Shown piece by piece: positions 12,553 to 36,490 of a stretch of 64,000 nt of DNA. The first letter of the stretch is position 1. Every line of letters starts with the position of its first letter. The position numbers and the translations under genes are program-made. The notes beneath the pieces are model-generated. The model did not search any database and was not told the origin of the DNA. It saw nothing but the letters and a program-made list of their open reading frames with translations. The stretch is from Gordionus sp. m RMFG-2023 (taxonomy: Eukaryota; Nematomorpha; Gordioida; Chordodea; Parachordodidae), in the NCBI RefSeq assembly GCF_954871325.1, contig NC_088777.1:16779366-16843365 (forward strand). Reading direction: 5' to 3'.

Positions 12553-15464
12553 CAGGGATTCGAACCGAACCCGAACCCGGAGAAGTGAACCCGGGTTTTT
12601 AGAAAAAAACTCTGAACCCGAACCGAACCTGAACCCCATTTATAAAATTTCCAAAACCCCGAACCGAACCCAAGAATTTTATTTGAACCCGGGTTCAATC
12701 GGGTTCAGTGTATTATTTAAAATCATATATTAATATATGTAAATACAAATATTATATTTTCAAATTTCCAATTAAATGAAGTCTTAATAAATTTTAAACA
12801 ATTTAATTCATTTATGCCATTTTTAAATTTATTCTCGATTCCTATTGGAGTGTTAAAAAATTTTAAACAATTGAATTAATTTACGCCATTTATTTTTAAA
12901 TTTTTATCTTATTATTCTTAAAGATTATTAATTAGAAGAAAATGGTTAACAAATCAAAGTAAAAATTATTATATTGTTAATTTAAAAAATTCTAAACATC
13001 TAACTTAAAAATTGTTAAATGTAGGGCAGTTTTTGTGAACTTATTAAAATGATTTTAAAATTTATATATGCTAATCATTTATTTTTGGTTCAGTTTAATT
13101 TTTACAAGATATTAATGAAGTGCATATTATAAATGAAATTAAATTTATAAATATCTCTTTTTTAATTCTGAAATCATTGCTATTTAAAAAAATTGTTCTC
13201 TTTTTATAGATTTAAGATTAAAGATAAAGTCATATTTGATAAGCATTTTACCCTTAATAAAATAGAAAAAAAAATCAATATGTTCATATTGCAAAGTAAA
13301 AATGTCTGGTAATCACTTGTCAAATTTAGAAAGACACCTGGAAAGAAATCACAACAATGAATATTTAAATTATTTAAATGAAAAAACCAAATATCAGGAA
13401 TTGTTATTGGCAAAAAAACCTAAAATTAATATAGAAACCTTTTTTCCAAAAAAGCATATAAGTATAAATATATCATCTAATGATTTGATGAGTTTTATAT
13501 TAGAACTTGTTACTGTAAATGGCCGGCCTTTATTAATTATTGAAGATTCGGGATTTCAAAGAATTATAAATCCACTCCTATCTGGGCTCAATTTAGTTAT
13601 AAACAAAGAAAATTTATCCAGAACTATTAATAAAACAGCCCAATCAATTAGAGACAAAATATCGAGAGAGGTAGAAGGAAAATTAATAAGTTTAAAAGTT
13701 GATGCAGTTCAACGACTAGATAGGTCAATTCTTGGTGTAAATATTCAATTTATATCAAAGTCCATTATAAATTTGAGGCTCTTGGAATTGTAGAGCTGAA
13801 AGAGAGATGTACAGGAGAATATATTAAAAACTTTACTAAAATTTAAAATTAATATTCAACAAATATACACAATTACTTCTGATAATGGTTGTAATTTTTT
13901 AAGAGCTATAAAGCTCCTGCAACCTGAAACTGATTATGATATAAGGAGTGAATCAGCAGATGAGGAAAATATGGATGTAAATGTATATAAATATGATATT
14001 GATGATATACAAAATACTTTTTTATCAACTATTATATCCTATCCGATTTATAGTGTACGGTGTGCACACACTTCAGCTGGCACTTCAAGATGCTATAAAA
14101 TTATCACCTATTGTGGAAACCATTGCAAAAGCTAGGAGCCTAAATTTAAAATTAAGACATCCCACTTACCAAAAGTTATTAAAAAATATGAAACTCCCTA
14201 AGCCTGTGTTAGATTGCCAAAGATGGCATTCAACCCATGATATGTTAGAAAGGCTGATTTTACTAAAACCCAATATCGAAGATTTTTTTACAGAGCAATC
14301 TGATTATTTATTGACTGAAGATTGGAAAGAGATAATAACGATTGTTGAAATTTTAAAACCGCTAAAAATCGCAACCAAACAATTCCAATCTGAACAGTTA
14401 ACACTGACAGATTTTTATGCAGCATGGTTAAGATGCTGCATCGAACTGGAAAAAAATCCAAACCATTTTGCTCAATTACTATATTCTTGTCTTAAGAACA
14501 GAGAAGAAAGGTTTATAAAGAACGAAATTCTCTTAGCTGCCATATACCTGGGCCCAAGATACAAGGTTAATTAAAAGCTTAGTAAATTAATTATTTTAGA
14601 TTTATATTAAAATTGTTATTTTATGAAATATTTAAATATAAACAATATAAATCCTTAAATATTACAGGTATTACTTAGTGATGATGATAAGATTTGTGCG
14701 AAAAAACATCTTGTCAATTTATGGAGACGAATTAAAAGCTTAACAACGCCAATTTTATCTGATGATATTAGTTCCGATGAAGTTATTGAACAAGAAGATG
14801 ATTTAGAGAAATTGATATAACTTAAAGAAAGGCAGGAGAAAATATTTAAAAGAGGGCCAACGATTGCTGAGAAAAGTATTGGAACAATAATTACTGGATT
14901 TAGCGATTATATAAGATTAGATAAGAAGGAAAATATTTTGCATTTTTGGGAGTCTGCTAAGCTGGAACACCCTGAATTATATATTTTATCTAAAATCTTA
15001 TTTGCTGTTCCTGCAACCCAAGTTAATTTTTCATATTTTCACATATAAATACATTTAACATAGGTTAGCGTTGAAAGATCTTTTTCACATTTGAAATTCA
15101 TTCTTTCACCACATAGATCGAGGATGAGTGAACAACTCTTGGAAGATATTATGCTAATACGTCTAAATAAAATTTTTAAAATTGATACATGACTATATGC
15201 TTTGTATTTTTAACTATATTAACCTATAAATAAAATAAAAAATTTATTTTTTATATCAAATTTATGTCTAGTTTTTTATTATGATTTAAATATAGAATTT
15301 TTTTTATCAACTCAAAAATTCTTGAACCCGAACCGAACCCGAACCAAACCCGGGTTCAAAAATATTTCCCTGAACCGAACCCGAACCGAACCCGAACTTT
15401 TTTTATACCCCGAACCGAACCCGAACCGAACCCGGTCTAAAATTTTGTCGGGTTCGCATCCCTG
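12553..15464 (+). mobile_element. hAT transposon, 2.9 kb, both ends and perfect TSD
   Basis: The ends are CAGGGATTCGAAC and the complement of CAGGGATGCGAAC. The flanking 8 bp AATAAAAG (12545-12552 and 15465-15472) are identical, so the insertion is hAT-mediated and its edges are certain. About 200 bp at each end are packed with direct GAACCCGAACCGAACC-type subterminal repeats, probably transposase binding sites. The interior carries a decayed transposase (13208-15192). Confidence 0.92.
13208..15192 (+). pseudogene. hAT transposase with BED zinc finger, decayed, two introns
   Basis: Order of parts: a BED-type finger (CSYC at 13281-13292, then H at 13335 and 13350); a middle region (RSILGVNIQF); a catalytic and insertion region including VHTLQLALQDAIKLSPIVET (14064 on), LDCQRWHSTHDMLERL and ILLAAIYLGPRYK; and the C-terminal dimerisation region VSVERSFSHLKFILSPHRS to the stop at 15192. 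Two introns fit well: 14566-14667 (AAG|GTTAAT ... TTACAG|GTA) and 15022-15063 (CAA|GTTAAT ... ACATAG|GTT). The frame is broken near the BED finger (about 13280), at about 13790 and around 14040, and there is an in-frame stop at 14818. The protein is therefore not functional, although the ends may still be mobilisable in trans. Confidence 0.85.
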
Positions 15465-15472
15465 AATAAAAG

Positions 15473-18419
15473 TATTAAAAAGATACAAGATACTTTTATT
15501 TTTCTAAAGTATATTAATAGACTTATATTAATTAACATAAACTATTCAACGCCAAATTTTATAATGTTATATTAAAACATAGTTCAGCATTTGCAAAGGG
15601 ACAACCTACATTTTAATAAGTATGTTTATAATGATTTTAACGTTAAATATTTCATGTATAATTGTAATAATTTTATTATTTATTTAAATTATATATAAAT
15701 ATAAATGAAAATTGTAAGATATATCATTTTTCAAAAAGATGTAATATAAAAATAATTAATTATTTTTTAAAAATTCATATATTAATGAATGTAGAAAATT
15801 AAACTTATATTAAACAATTTTTATAATAATATATAATAAGAAAATAAAATCCAAAAAAATTAAAAAACTTTTACATGAATTTTAAATTTATATCCTTTTT
15901 TAAAAATATTATACCTTGCGAAAATTTTATTATTACATATCATTATTAAAAAAAATGTTTAATATATATATATAATTAATTTTTTACAGTCATTTATATA
16001 TGAATTTTTAAACAATAATTAACTATTTTTATATTATATCTTTTTGAAAAATTTTATATCTTGCATATTATTATATGCGATTTAAATAAAATACATAAAT
16101 ATTTAACCTTTAGATGTAAATTTTTTATAAATTTTTTTATCTGTTACTTCTGCAAAATAAGCCACATAGTTGATGAGGAAGTCAATATAATCCAGTGATT
16201 CGAAAAAAATTAATATCATCTTTAGAAATAGTGTGCAACTCAACAATAAGAGCGATAATGGTCAGATTTATATATCAACCAACAGAAATACATAGAGAAA
16301 TATACACATTTTGCTTGTTTAAAGAGCTGAAATATAAATTCCAAATAAATGAATCAGATTCTCTGGTTCCATAAGGTGTATTCCAAAATTTTTAAAATTA
16401 TATAGAACACTAGCACATGAGATTTAGACGGCTATAATAAAAATTCATATTATATCATTTATATAAATGTAATAAAAATTTTTTAAACATGTCGAAATTA
16501 CTCATATATTACTTTGCATAGATGTTAAAGTAACTAGAATAAAAAAATTGGTATCTCTATCTTGATACACTCTTATAAAAAGTAATTCAGATACTATTTA
16601 AGAAGCATCTATAACTATTTTAAAATAAATTTTGATATACTTTTATTTTACATCTTAAAATAATAATATTTAAACTAAATTGTTAATAATATGTCCGAAT
16701 TCATTACCAAAAAAAACGAGTTAAATTTTATTTTACGTAATGAATGATGACAGCATGATAAATATTATATCATTTATATTAATTTAAAAAATATTACAAT
16801 AATTTTTATACCAATATTTCTAGACAATTTCTAAAGGAAATTAAATAAATTAATATTATTTTTTGGGGGCACCCCTTAGATAATATATATTGATATATGT
16901 TTTAGCACTCATCAAATTTATAATTTTTATTTTAAAATGATTGTCCGAATTTTAATATATGATTATTCCAATATAAAGTTGTTATTCATTAATTATAAGA
17001 ACTCCTTTGCTATCACGTGTCACATTAGAAAGAGTAATATATCTAAAATAAATGTCTTTACAGCAGACAGATAAATGGGAGACTTTAATGATAATTTGAA
17101 AATGTTTTATTATTAAAACTATCAATCATTATTTTAATTATATTATATAGATGTATGTGATATAAGCTCAATAAATTTTTTTAGCTCACTTTAAAATTTG
17201 AATTTTAATAATAGAATCCTAAATTAAGCATTATGCACCATCATAATTATAATATAAATTATATTTGTATCCAGAGATATATGTAAAAACGTATCTTATC
17301 CATTTTTAGACGATGTATATCTGTTAGATCCATTTGAAAAGGGTATATTTTAAAATATGCTCCTTTTTATCAAGTATACTGTATCCAAAGGGATATTTAA
17401 AATGTTGAAAAGTGAAATATAAATTTATTTTATTCCCTATAAAAAGAAAAAATTATTATTTTAATACAATGATTAATATAAATATATGGATAAGAAATAA
17501 TAAAATCGAATTGTCTAATTTGCATTACTAAAAAAAAGTTAAAATGGAATATTGAATATTTTTAAGCAAAAGTATAAAAATAAATAAAAAAAATATAAAA
17601 TTTAGTAGGTATTGTATATACAGATATAAGCATCATATTAAAATGATACAAAACACAAGATGATCTTTTATCTTAAATAATTTATAGTACTGTTCGACTA
17701 TGATACTACATTATGAACCATGATTTCAGAAAGTTCCCAAGTTAAGAATATTTATGGAAGATTTTTAATTAAAATCTATTAACAAAATTTTGTTTATCCA
17801 TATAAATAAAAAATAATTTTTTAAATTTTTCATTTTGAATATTAATATTGGCGGGAATGATCACAAACAACTCATAGGGGAAATTCGGGGACACTTAAAG
17901 ATGATATATAAGTTAAACAATGGTGTTGATGTCAAGGACAACAATATACCATGAAAAGTTTATATAGGTACCAGCGTATTCATGAAATAAAATTTGTAAT
18001 AAGCAAAATGCTTTCCCCATCTATATAGACAATTTTTCAATCTCTACCTACTAATACACATGAAGGCAAATGGCTCTTAATGATATCCGGATCAAAGCCA
18101 GCGGGGTGCCTCCAATTTAAGATAGATAGCAGGGCTATTTAAATGACGTTAGTGGTTAATACTAATTCTGATACTAAATAAACGCACTAATTATAAGTGT
18201 CTCCCGATACAATCCGAAGACGAGCTGGGTAAATTGCCATTTTTTATTTTCGGGATGAGTCTAGAAAAAAATTTAGGACTCGGAAATATTTCAGTGATAT
18301 CAATTAAATGATTGTATGATTCATTTCAGATTTTTATAACTTAGTAAAAAAAATTTGGGGATAACTCGGGATTATGGATTTAATTTTATTTAGATTGCAG
18401 AAACTAATTTTGATTTTTT
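15473..18419. other. Long AT-rich stretch without genes
   Basis: About 3 kb of low-complexity A/T-rich sequence. No exon pair, homologous motif or terminal inverted repeat was seen. The part from about 17880 to 18240 is more complex in base composition, but all frames are interrupted. Confidence 0.45.
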
Positions 18420-18710
18420 TCAAGTTGGGTCGGAATGTTTTTCTTCAATTGGGTTGGGTCGAAAAAATTGATATCTTTCAACTGTATTAGATTCGATAGA
18501 GTATAAGAAAACCAACCCTACAATTATCAAAATAGAATCTAATATCTTCTGCAAAAAACTATAAGAATAGTACAAGGTAGCCTTTTTATCCTTAACAAAC
18601 GAAATGGAGGAAATATTAGTAATTTCTTGTGTGGGTTTTATGAATACTGAGGACTTTTTGACCAAATGTTTGAAAGGGATGGCAAGGAAAAAATACAATA
18701 CGGCAAACAA
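18420..18710 (-). CDS. Doubtful ORF with two hydrophobic segments
   Basis: An open frame of 96 codons on the minus strand, without an ATG near its start. It has hydrophobic stretches FAVLYFFLAIPF and ILDSILIIVGLVFLY, separated by a polar loop, and a charged end (ERYQFFRPNPIEEKHSDPT). It could be the last exon of a membrane protein, but no acceptor with a good pyrimidine tract or upstream exon was found. It is listed only because such a long frame with two membrane-like segments is uncommon here. Confidence 0.2.
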   Translation of the reverse strand: MFAVLYFFLAIPFKHLVKKSSVFIKPTQEITNISSISFVKDKKATLYYSYSFLQKILDSILIIVGLVFLYSIESNTVERYQFFRPNPIEEKHSDPT

Positions 18711-19627
18711 ATATTAGAGTTCGATCAAAAGGTTTGGCTTATAATGTACGGAAGAAGTCAAGTGCTAAACTAAATAATCTAATCTTGACATAAACATTTT
18801 CTGGGGTAATAGCTTTTAATTTATTATCTATCCACCAAAGGAATACGAACTTGATCTAATATAATATTATACTTTGGAGATCTTTTAAACTCGATGAATC
18901 AACAGTTAATGATATTTATCATATTATATAAATGAAAGTAGATTACATAAAAAAGATTGGCCCTTACAAACAGTCGAAAAGTAAATTTATACACAAACCT
19001 TAATTTTTTTTGATTTTGTAGGTATCTGTATCTAATAGGCATTGAACTAGAGGTGCTTGTTTGCAAGGCAGACAACGTTATAAAAAAAATAGATTTTTAG
19101 GCATTCAGTTATTTTTTTCTATCTTGGAAAACTTCCCAAATCCCAACCTCATAGGATTTTCTATCTGCAATATTTGTAGAGGATTTCAGGATGTCTCCCT
19201 CGACAAATATTGCATATAGAAATCATGAAATCCCTATTTCCCAACCTCATAGGATTTTTCATCCTAAAATATTCTATGTTGACATGCCTTAATTTCCTAT
19301 TTCAGTATAAGGCACTAACATTTTAATAATATTTAATACAAAACAAGGTAAAGGCTCTATGTATTTTTGGATAAGGATCTCAAATATTTGATTATTGTGG
19401 AAAATATTAATAGTGTTTCTTATAAGTAAAACAGTTTAGCCTAAAAGCCTTCCTAATATGTCAATATAGATTTCTTCTATAAAATTAGTTATTATATTGC
19501 TTTTTAAACTATTATTTGTAATATCTTTATGTTTTGGTGTGTTTCGAGGTTTAGAACCTGATACGGGAGTCATTAGGAAAATAAAAGGTATAAGCCTCTT
19601 CGGCTAGCCTTGCGGTTTCTTACAGTG

Positions 19628-19830
19628 AGCACAAATTGAACGTTTCAAAACGCATATGATGCATTTTAAATGCATTCCTTTAAATTGGATAGCATTTTAT
19701 TTTTGTTTTAAATTTAGACGTTTCATACTAAAAAATAAAAATTAACGGTTCAATTTTGACATAGGTGCGTTTACGTTTTTTTTTGTGTTTTGAAACGCTG
19801 CTTTGAAAAGTTCAATTTTTTAAATTTCCG
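19628..19830. repeat. Short inverted-repeat element (MITE-like)
   Basis: The left arm is TTGAACGTTTCAAAACGC. The right arm, read on the other strand, is TTGAACTTTTCAAAGCAGCG followed by TTTCAAAACAC. The loop is about 130 bp of AT-rich sequence. No coding region or clear target duplication is visible. Confidence 0.5.
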
Positions 19831-20973
19831 GATATCCAATTCAGAAGATAAATATTAGTAGATTTTATATTATTAAATTGAGATAAAGTAATGTATACTA
19901 CGACGTAGCAAAAGAATGCAAAAACGAAATCGAAGGCATGTAAAACTAAATATATCCAAATCTTGCAAAGAATTTCTCCTCCTATATAGTATTTTTATCA
20001 ACGAGTTAATTTACCGATTAAGAAACTACATAAAGTAAAACCTAGCAAAAAAAGTTGTATATCATGTTTAAAATGATAATTTTACCATATAACCTAGATA
20101 AATTACAAATAACTAGAAAGGTGGATAGTATCATCAATAATAAAGGATTAAAAATGAATTAAGATTTTTTGGCAGGCATACTAATTATAATAATTGACTT
20201 GCTCGTGGAGTTATCATTTCTTAACTATAACAAAACCTCACTAATAACAAGGGTTTACTATATATAATAAAGGTCTGTTTAAATGTCTATTTTATAGATT
20301 TCATCTAGTAGAAAACCTTTATTATCTAAATCGGGTTATAATCGGTATGAAAAAAGTGGAATTTTTTTCGATATAACTAATTCGTGAATGGCTGTACTTA
20401 TGAAGCATAAGCCAGTAGACTTAATTGAGTTTTATTGTAGGATATAAAATATGCTAAATGAAAATAAATATTATTATATAATATTGTAAATTCGTCATTT
20501 ATATATATGATGATATAATTTAAAACTAAAAAAAATGAATATATATCACACGATTAAAATTTTTTTATAAAGATTTCGAAAAGATTCGAATGTCATTACA
20601 TTATGGATAAGGTAAGATATATTTTTATTCTCAAAATTAATTATTAATAAGTTTAATAAAATATAATTCTTAAAAATAATACTCAGCCATAATATAAAAT
20701 GTTGAGAAGTATAAAAAAGAAGTATTTTAAGTACAAATGCAATATTTGATTTTAAAGTCAAGTCAAAATAATAGATATTTAAAAAAAGGTGAATCTAATT
20801 TATAGAGGAAAGAGGTAGTAATAGTAACCGATATAAATGTAACTTAATAAATATTGGAAATAATGAATGTATTAAGACCAGTGACTATTATGGAAAAATT
20901 TATAATCACAGGTTAAGAAATTATTATGCAAAATTAATGCGATTTAAAAATGAATTTTGTTTTAACCATCTTA

Positions 20974-20979
20974 TTTATT
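20974..20979 (-). terminator. Poly(A) signal of the S6 kinase gene
   Basis: On the minus strand AATAAA follows the TGA stop codon directly, with no base between. It is the natural polyadenylation hexamer for the gene and implies a very short 3' UTR unless a later signal is used. Confidence 0.5.
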
Positions 20980-31172
<10,193 letters not shown>

Positions 31173-33164
31173 CTAAAAAATGGGGGTAAGAGCAGCTCGA
31201 TTTTTAAACTAAATCCAATTGGTATTAAGAGTTGATATTAGCGTTCTTGAAGAATAATTATGAATGATTGTAATTGATGTGAAAATGATTTATGTTGTCG
31301 GAGTAAATTTGTATTATTTGATAATAAGGGCAAGTTGTCAACCAAAACCTTGTCATTGTGTGTTATAGATCTAGGCTCATATGCTTTTTTTAGATTAAAA
31401 AATAAAGATTAATGTTTTTATTGATGAGCAAAATTAACTGAAAATGTGGTATTGTTTTTGTAGTTATATAATAAGGCAATAGGAATTCGAAAAATTTTAA
31501 TAATTTTTTTAAATAAAAACATTATTTTTTTTTATATCTTATTTATTTATGTAATTAAATGTTATAGTAATTTCACATTTAAAAAACTTCATTTAAAATT
31601 TAATAAGAAAATCGTCTATGATGAATGAACGTTCGGGTATTGAAATTTAAGTTTTTCATAAATATGGGTTGCGTTAGTATAAAATCCCTTAAAATTAGAG
31701 GTCAGGCATCCGTCCTGTATTTTATTTTCAGTATAGGACGCGTATTAATGATACCATATGTGGGAAGAGATCCAAGTTAAATTTTTCCAAATACTTTTCT
31801 CACGAAATTAATATCCATGATAATTTTTTTTCAATTTATATAAAATTTAAAATATTAGCCAGAAATGTATTCTTCAGAATACATTAATTTTTTTTAAAAA
31901 AAATTTTGGTGTATAAATTATAAATAAAAACAGCTCTTTTTTTTAAAAAAAAGGAATTATCCTTCGTATGCAACTTCCTTATTTTTGGCCCGGGAAGTTT
32001 TACAAAAATTTTCCTGCCAGTAATTGTTGTAAGTGAATAAATAATGATAAATTTGCATTATACAAGGTTTAAAAAATTTAGGCTAAAATACCGGCTCGAA
32101 AAAAATTCTGTACAAGTTATAATGATTTCTAATGAAAATTATCATAGGACTTCCAGAACATGTTCCATATAAGAATATGGGACGCCTCATATGCGGAGTA
32201 CTCCTACATGTTCCTAGCTTTTAGCATAAGCAAATGCTTGAAGTGTCTTTATAAATAAAAAACTCACATTCAAGATGTGCAATGGGCTAACTTAAGACTA
32301 CAAATAATATTATAAAATAAATTATACATGTATAATATTTTGCTATATTAATATATGAAATTGCACAGTCTAGTAAATAAAAACAAAAATTAACTATATA
32401 ACTAAACCAAAAACAATAAAACCAAAATATTATATTAAAAATTCAGAAATTTTATGTATAAGTTGTAAAAGTAGTATATTTTTTTTACTAAAACATAAAA
32501 TATGCAGCATTTTGAAATATAGAATTAATTTTTTAAAAATATAAAGCTATGATCATCCTAATAGTAAAATACAAATAACCCAGTGTTTAGAAAATATTCC
32601 TGCCTGCCCATTATTTGTTTAAATTTATTTAGCTCACTGCCCATTGCAGACCTCTTCTACCTCACCACAGAGATAATTTATATTTATAAGGGTGTCTATA
32701 AATATATTTTGTAATTTGTGCATATAAAATTAAATATTTTAGACAAAAATAAGAACATTATTTGGATAGAGGAAGAATATTAATCTTTATTCTCATTTCT
32801 AAATTAAGCAATCTATTCAAAAAGCAGGTAGTGTCCTTCTTGCTTTTTTTATTTTTATTTTTATATGTTAACATAAGAAAATAATTATACTCTTATCAGC
32901 AGATGAATATTTATTTTTGTCTTTTTGATTTCAGTTACAAACAAAAATATATTAATTATCTATAATATGACTAAGAATATAAAAACATTTTTTAAAATCA
33001 TATTTTAAATAATTTTAACTGTTTTTTATAAAAATGAATATTATTATAAGTTTCAAATGGATAACTTTGCTTCCAAATTAATGTTGAAAAGGATTTTAGT
33101 TTTTTGGCACAACTCAAATTTATAAATATTATATAATGTAGACTGAGGAGCATCCCAAAAAATG
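31173..33164. other. AT-rich DNA upstream of S6 kinase
   Basis: Contains the S6 kinase 5' flank and presumed promoter just above 31172, without a recognisable core motif. A short hairpin at about 31710-31743 pairs CGTCCTGTAT with AGTATAGGACG. No other gene was found. Confidence 0.4.
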
Positions 33165-34935
33165 AATTACACAATATTAAAAATGATTATCTTTTTTAGA
33201 ATATATTAATGCAAATCGCTGCCTGATTAATATTGGGTTTTATATCCATTTATATCTATTTAAAAAAAAAACACCATAGGCAAGAAAATTTATATTTAGA
33301 TAAATTTTAAATTTTGACAAATACCTTTGTCTTAAAGTTTTATGTATTATCAATCACTTTTTTAAAATCGCAAAGTCGATTTTAGAGTGAAGATAGAATT
33401 GTAGTCAATTATAGTATTGTAAAAACTGAGAAAAGGTTGTTTTTGGGGTTAGCTCCATAGGTAATACTATAAATAGCAAAAAATATTACTAAACCATAGA
33501 GGATTTCAAAAATGTTTTGTTTGCAAAAGATTTAAAGTGTTAAACCCTGAATATCATCCCTAGCTAATATATTTAGTCTTACAGTTCTAAAAACGCCCTT
33601 TGTTAGTAAAAAAAAGGTCATGTTTTTAAAGTATTTTGCCATATTTTACGTTTGACTAATAAAGGTTATAGGGCTTTCTTATTATGACCAAATCGTAGTA
33701 GTTTGGCCTTTAGAATCAATTCCGCTGTTCAGTTTGGATCGATAGAAAAATTATGTAATCTTTTTATCATAATATTCAACGTAACATATAAACAATATCA
33801 TGAATTTTCAGAATATATTCGTGTTTATATTCATACAATTTATAACAATATAATTTGCCTTATTTTAACGACGTTAAATCTAGGATATAATTTTCCAAGC
33901 TATGATAAATTATTTAAATGTTAGGTTTAGGAAATCCAAATGCGTGAAATCATTTCAAAAGCCAAAAAGAATAGAAATGAGTTTCATGTATTTATTTTTT
34001 GAGTATTGTAAACCAAAATATAATATTCAAAAATATAAACTTCGTATTAGACCTTAACCTTATATGCTCTTAGAGCTTAAAATGAATATGCTTTTTCGCT
34101 GCTGATCAGGAAGTTTTTGTTAAACCTTACCGAATCTAGTTAATTTATCATAATTAGAAAATTATGTATTCTCAGCTTCACACATAATTTTTGGCGTATT
34201 ATGTTTTATCACCCCTATAGCCGCATTTATAGTAAACGCGTTTATATTCTGAAGCTTCATGACATTATTCATACGCAGCGTGAATATTATGATAATAAAG
34301 ACTACATAAATAGGCTATAAATTTATAAATGATGGAGCGTTATTGATACTAAATTTGAAAAACTACTATGATTTGCGTTGCATTGATAAAAAATATGCGA
34401 TATGAAAGCTAATTATTAGTAAAAAGGTATGATTTTTCTTAAATATTATATAAAATACATTATCTCTATTAGTTTTATCTGAAAACTGAATCATCTATAA
34501 CTAACAACGCGCTTTTTATAATATGCTAGTGTATGATCTTGGATATATTAACACTTTGATATCAATTTGCATGTATGCCATTTTTTAATCCTCTTATAGC
34601 TCACTAAGAATTTAGTTGCTAATCTATAGTGTTACCTGGCGAAACTCACCTCGAAAACTACCTTTTCTCAGGGTTTATTATACAATAATTAACTACAATT
34701 CTATCTTCACTCTAAAATCGAATTTGTGTTTTAAAAAAATGATTGATAATGCCTAAAACTTTAAGACTTTGATATTTATCGAAATTTAAAATTTATCTAA
34801 ATATCAATCTTATTGCCTATGGTGATATTTTTTTAAATAGATATAAAAGGATATAAAACCCAATTCAATCAGGTAGTGATTTATTTAAATACTTATTAAA
34901 AAGTAATCATTTTAAACATTCTAATATAAGACAAA
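33165..34935. repeat. Ancient imperfect palindrome, 1.8 kb
   Basis: The left part (33165 to about 33940) is matched in reverse complement by the right part (about 34095-34935). Examples: CAATCTATCT... type sequence near 34700 against GATAGAATTGTAGT near 33388, TCATAATATTCA against its inverse near 34280, and GATATAAAACCCAATT near 34853 against its complement near 33236. Identity is moderate and patchy, and the spacer is only about 150 bp. No transposase is seen. A foldback element or an inverted duplication of a host segment are both possible. Confidence 0.65.
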
Positions 34936-34993
34936 TAAGATTTACAATTTAAAATAAAGCGATTTTAAATGCATAGGTACACATAGTTATGGA

Positions 34994-35757
34994 TAGGGAT
35001 GTACCGATATTATTTATCGGATCGGGTTGATATTTCACCCATTTTAAAATATCGGTTATGGCCAATATTATAAAATTTTCCGATCCGATATAAAATGGCG
35101 TCTTTTACAAAAATAAAATGTTATAAAATTTAAAAAAAAAGTTATATCTAAAATCATTTATTATTATAAATAAAATCGAAATCCATTTTTATGTATATTT
35201 TTTTAATAATAATAATTAATTAATAAACATTCTGCCATACTGCTAATTTTTTGCACATTCTGTTTATAAAAATGTGCTATAATCTCTTCAAAATCTGTTT
35301 TTAGTGAAACTGGTGATATTGACAGTTACCATCTCTGCAGGCTGACCTCTGATAAATTGGAAATTTTTTTATTTCTAAAAAGAAATCTTCGATATATTAA
35401 TGTTAAATATTATTTTAAATTTCATAATATATTTGTTTATTACTTATTATATATATAGTTTAATGTTATTACTTATTATATAAGAGTAATTTAACAATAA
35501 AAATATTTTATATACTTTTAGAATTGCAATTTAATTGAATCTTAACTATAACTGATCATTATAATATATTTAAATGACATAAGTTATGGTATAGTTAAAT
35601 TATTGATGTTATACTAATAAAAAGTATATTAATTAAAACCATTTGTATTTTACAGAATACAAAATTAGATATGATATCGGATCGGTAATCAGCCAATATA
35701 ATATCAGGTATATCGGATCGGATCTGCCTCTAAAAATGGTATCGGTACACTTCTAGT
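34994..35757 (+). mobile_element. hAT derivative, 764 bp, with transposase 3' remnant
   Basis: The left end TAGGGATGTACCGATA pairs with the complement of the right end (TAGAAGTGTACCGATA). The flanks GTTATGGA and GTTATGAA agree at 7 of 8 bases. Subterminal TATCGGATCGG motifs recur in both ends. Plus-strand 35305-35400 reads GDIDSYHLCRLTSDKLEIFL and on to KRNLRYIN, the end of a hAT dimerisation domain (RxRLTxxKLExLLFLKxNL type). Confidence 0.7.
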
Positions 35758-36294
35758 GTTATGAATAATATAATGAATAAAACTTGTTGAAGATGAGGAA
35801 TACTATTAGCATAAATTTATTTTAGATGTACTTCTCATATATTTAATCTATTCTTTGATTTAGAGGTAAAAAATTTATAAAGAGCGCATTAATAATTTTA
35901 GAAATATTTTCTGTTCTAAAAGATCCTAGTTATGTGAAGAAATGACAGAAAATATTGCCAAAAAAACTAGATTCAAAAGTCAAAAGATATTGATTTCCAT
36001 AACAAAATCCTTGGATAGTATATAGAATTGCATCCAACTATGATTGGAAAGGTATAGAAACATTTCTTATTAGATAAAAATTTGGGATCTTAAGTAATGG
36101 AGAGCTTAAAATAGAATTTTGCTACTGATAATATACAAATAATCCTAATCTTCAATAAACTCTTAGGTACAGTAGCTTCTTCAGCTTCTGTACAATAAAT
36201 GTTTCCCTCTTTCTGCTTAGTCTAATCCACATTTGGAAGGAAGCTTAGACTAGAAAAAAAAATATTTTAAAGATAAAATTAAATTGTTATAAGT

Positions 36295-36490
36295 TAGTGT
36301 TGTTAAACTGCTTGATTTTAAAAAGGCTAACCCAAAATTTTGGCCAAAAATTATTATGCAAGACCATGATTTTACTCAAAGATGGCAGAGAGATTTGGAC
36401 ATCTATTAGCAAAATCTCAAGGCTTCCATAATACTATTTTGGCCAAAATCTTAATTTAAAATCAACAAAATTGTGTCATTTAACACATTA
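36295..36490. mobile_element. Degraded TAGTGTTGTTAA-family MITE
   Basis: The left end TAGTGTTGTTAAACTGC is shared with the MITE at 39138 and the large foldback at 53265. The right end (ATTTAACACATTA) is a mutated inverse of it. The interior phrase GGCTAACCCAAAATTT resembles the 39138 copy. Confidence 0.5.

Larger units (their letters stand above)
18711..20979. other. Intergenic DNA downstream of S6 kinase
   Basis: Contains a repeated phrase CCCAACCTCATAGGATTTT (about 19143 and 19238), around an inverted pair of CAATATTTGT, and a short inverted-repeat element at 19628-19830. No gene was recognised. Confidence 0.4.

Noticed and set aside
12553-12575. GATTCGAACC phrase resembling a tRNA T-arm
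   Set aside because: It is the hAT terminal repeat; no cloverleaf can be formed.
12448-12733. ORFs with RFGSGS/RTRTRRSEPG peptides
   Set aside because: Translation of GAACCCG subterminal repeats of the hAT element.
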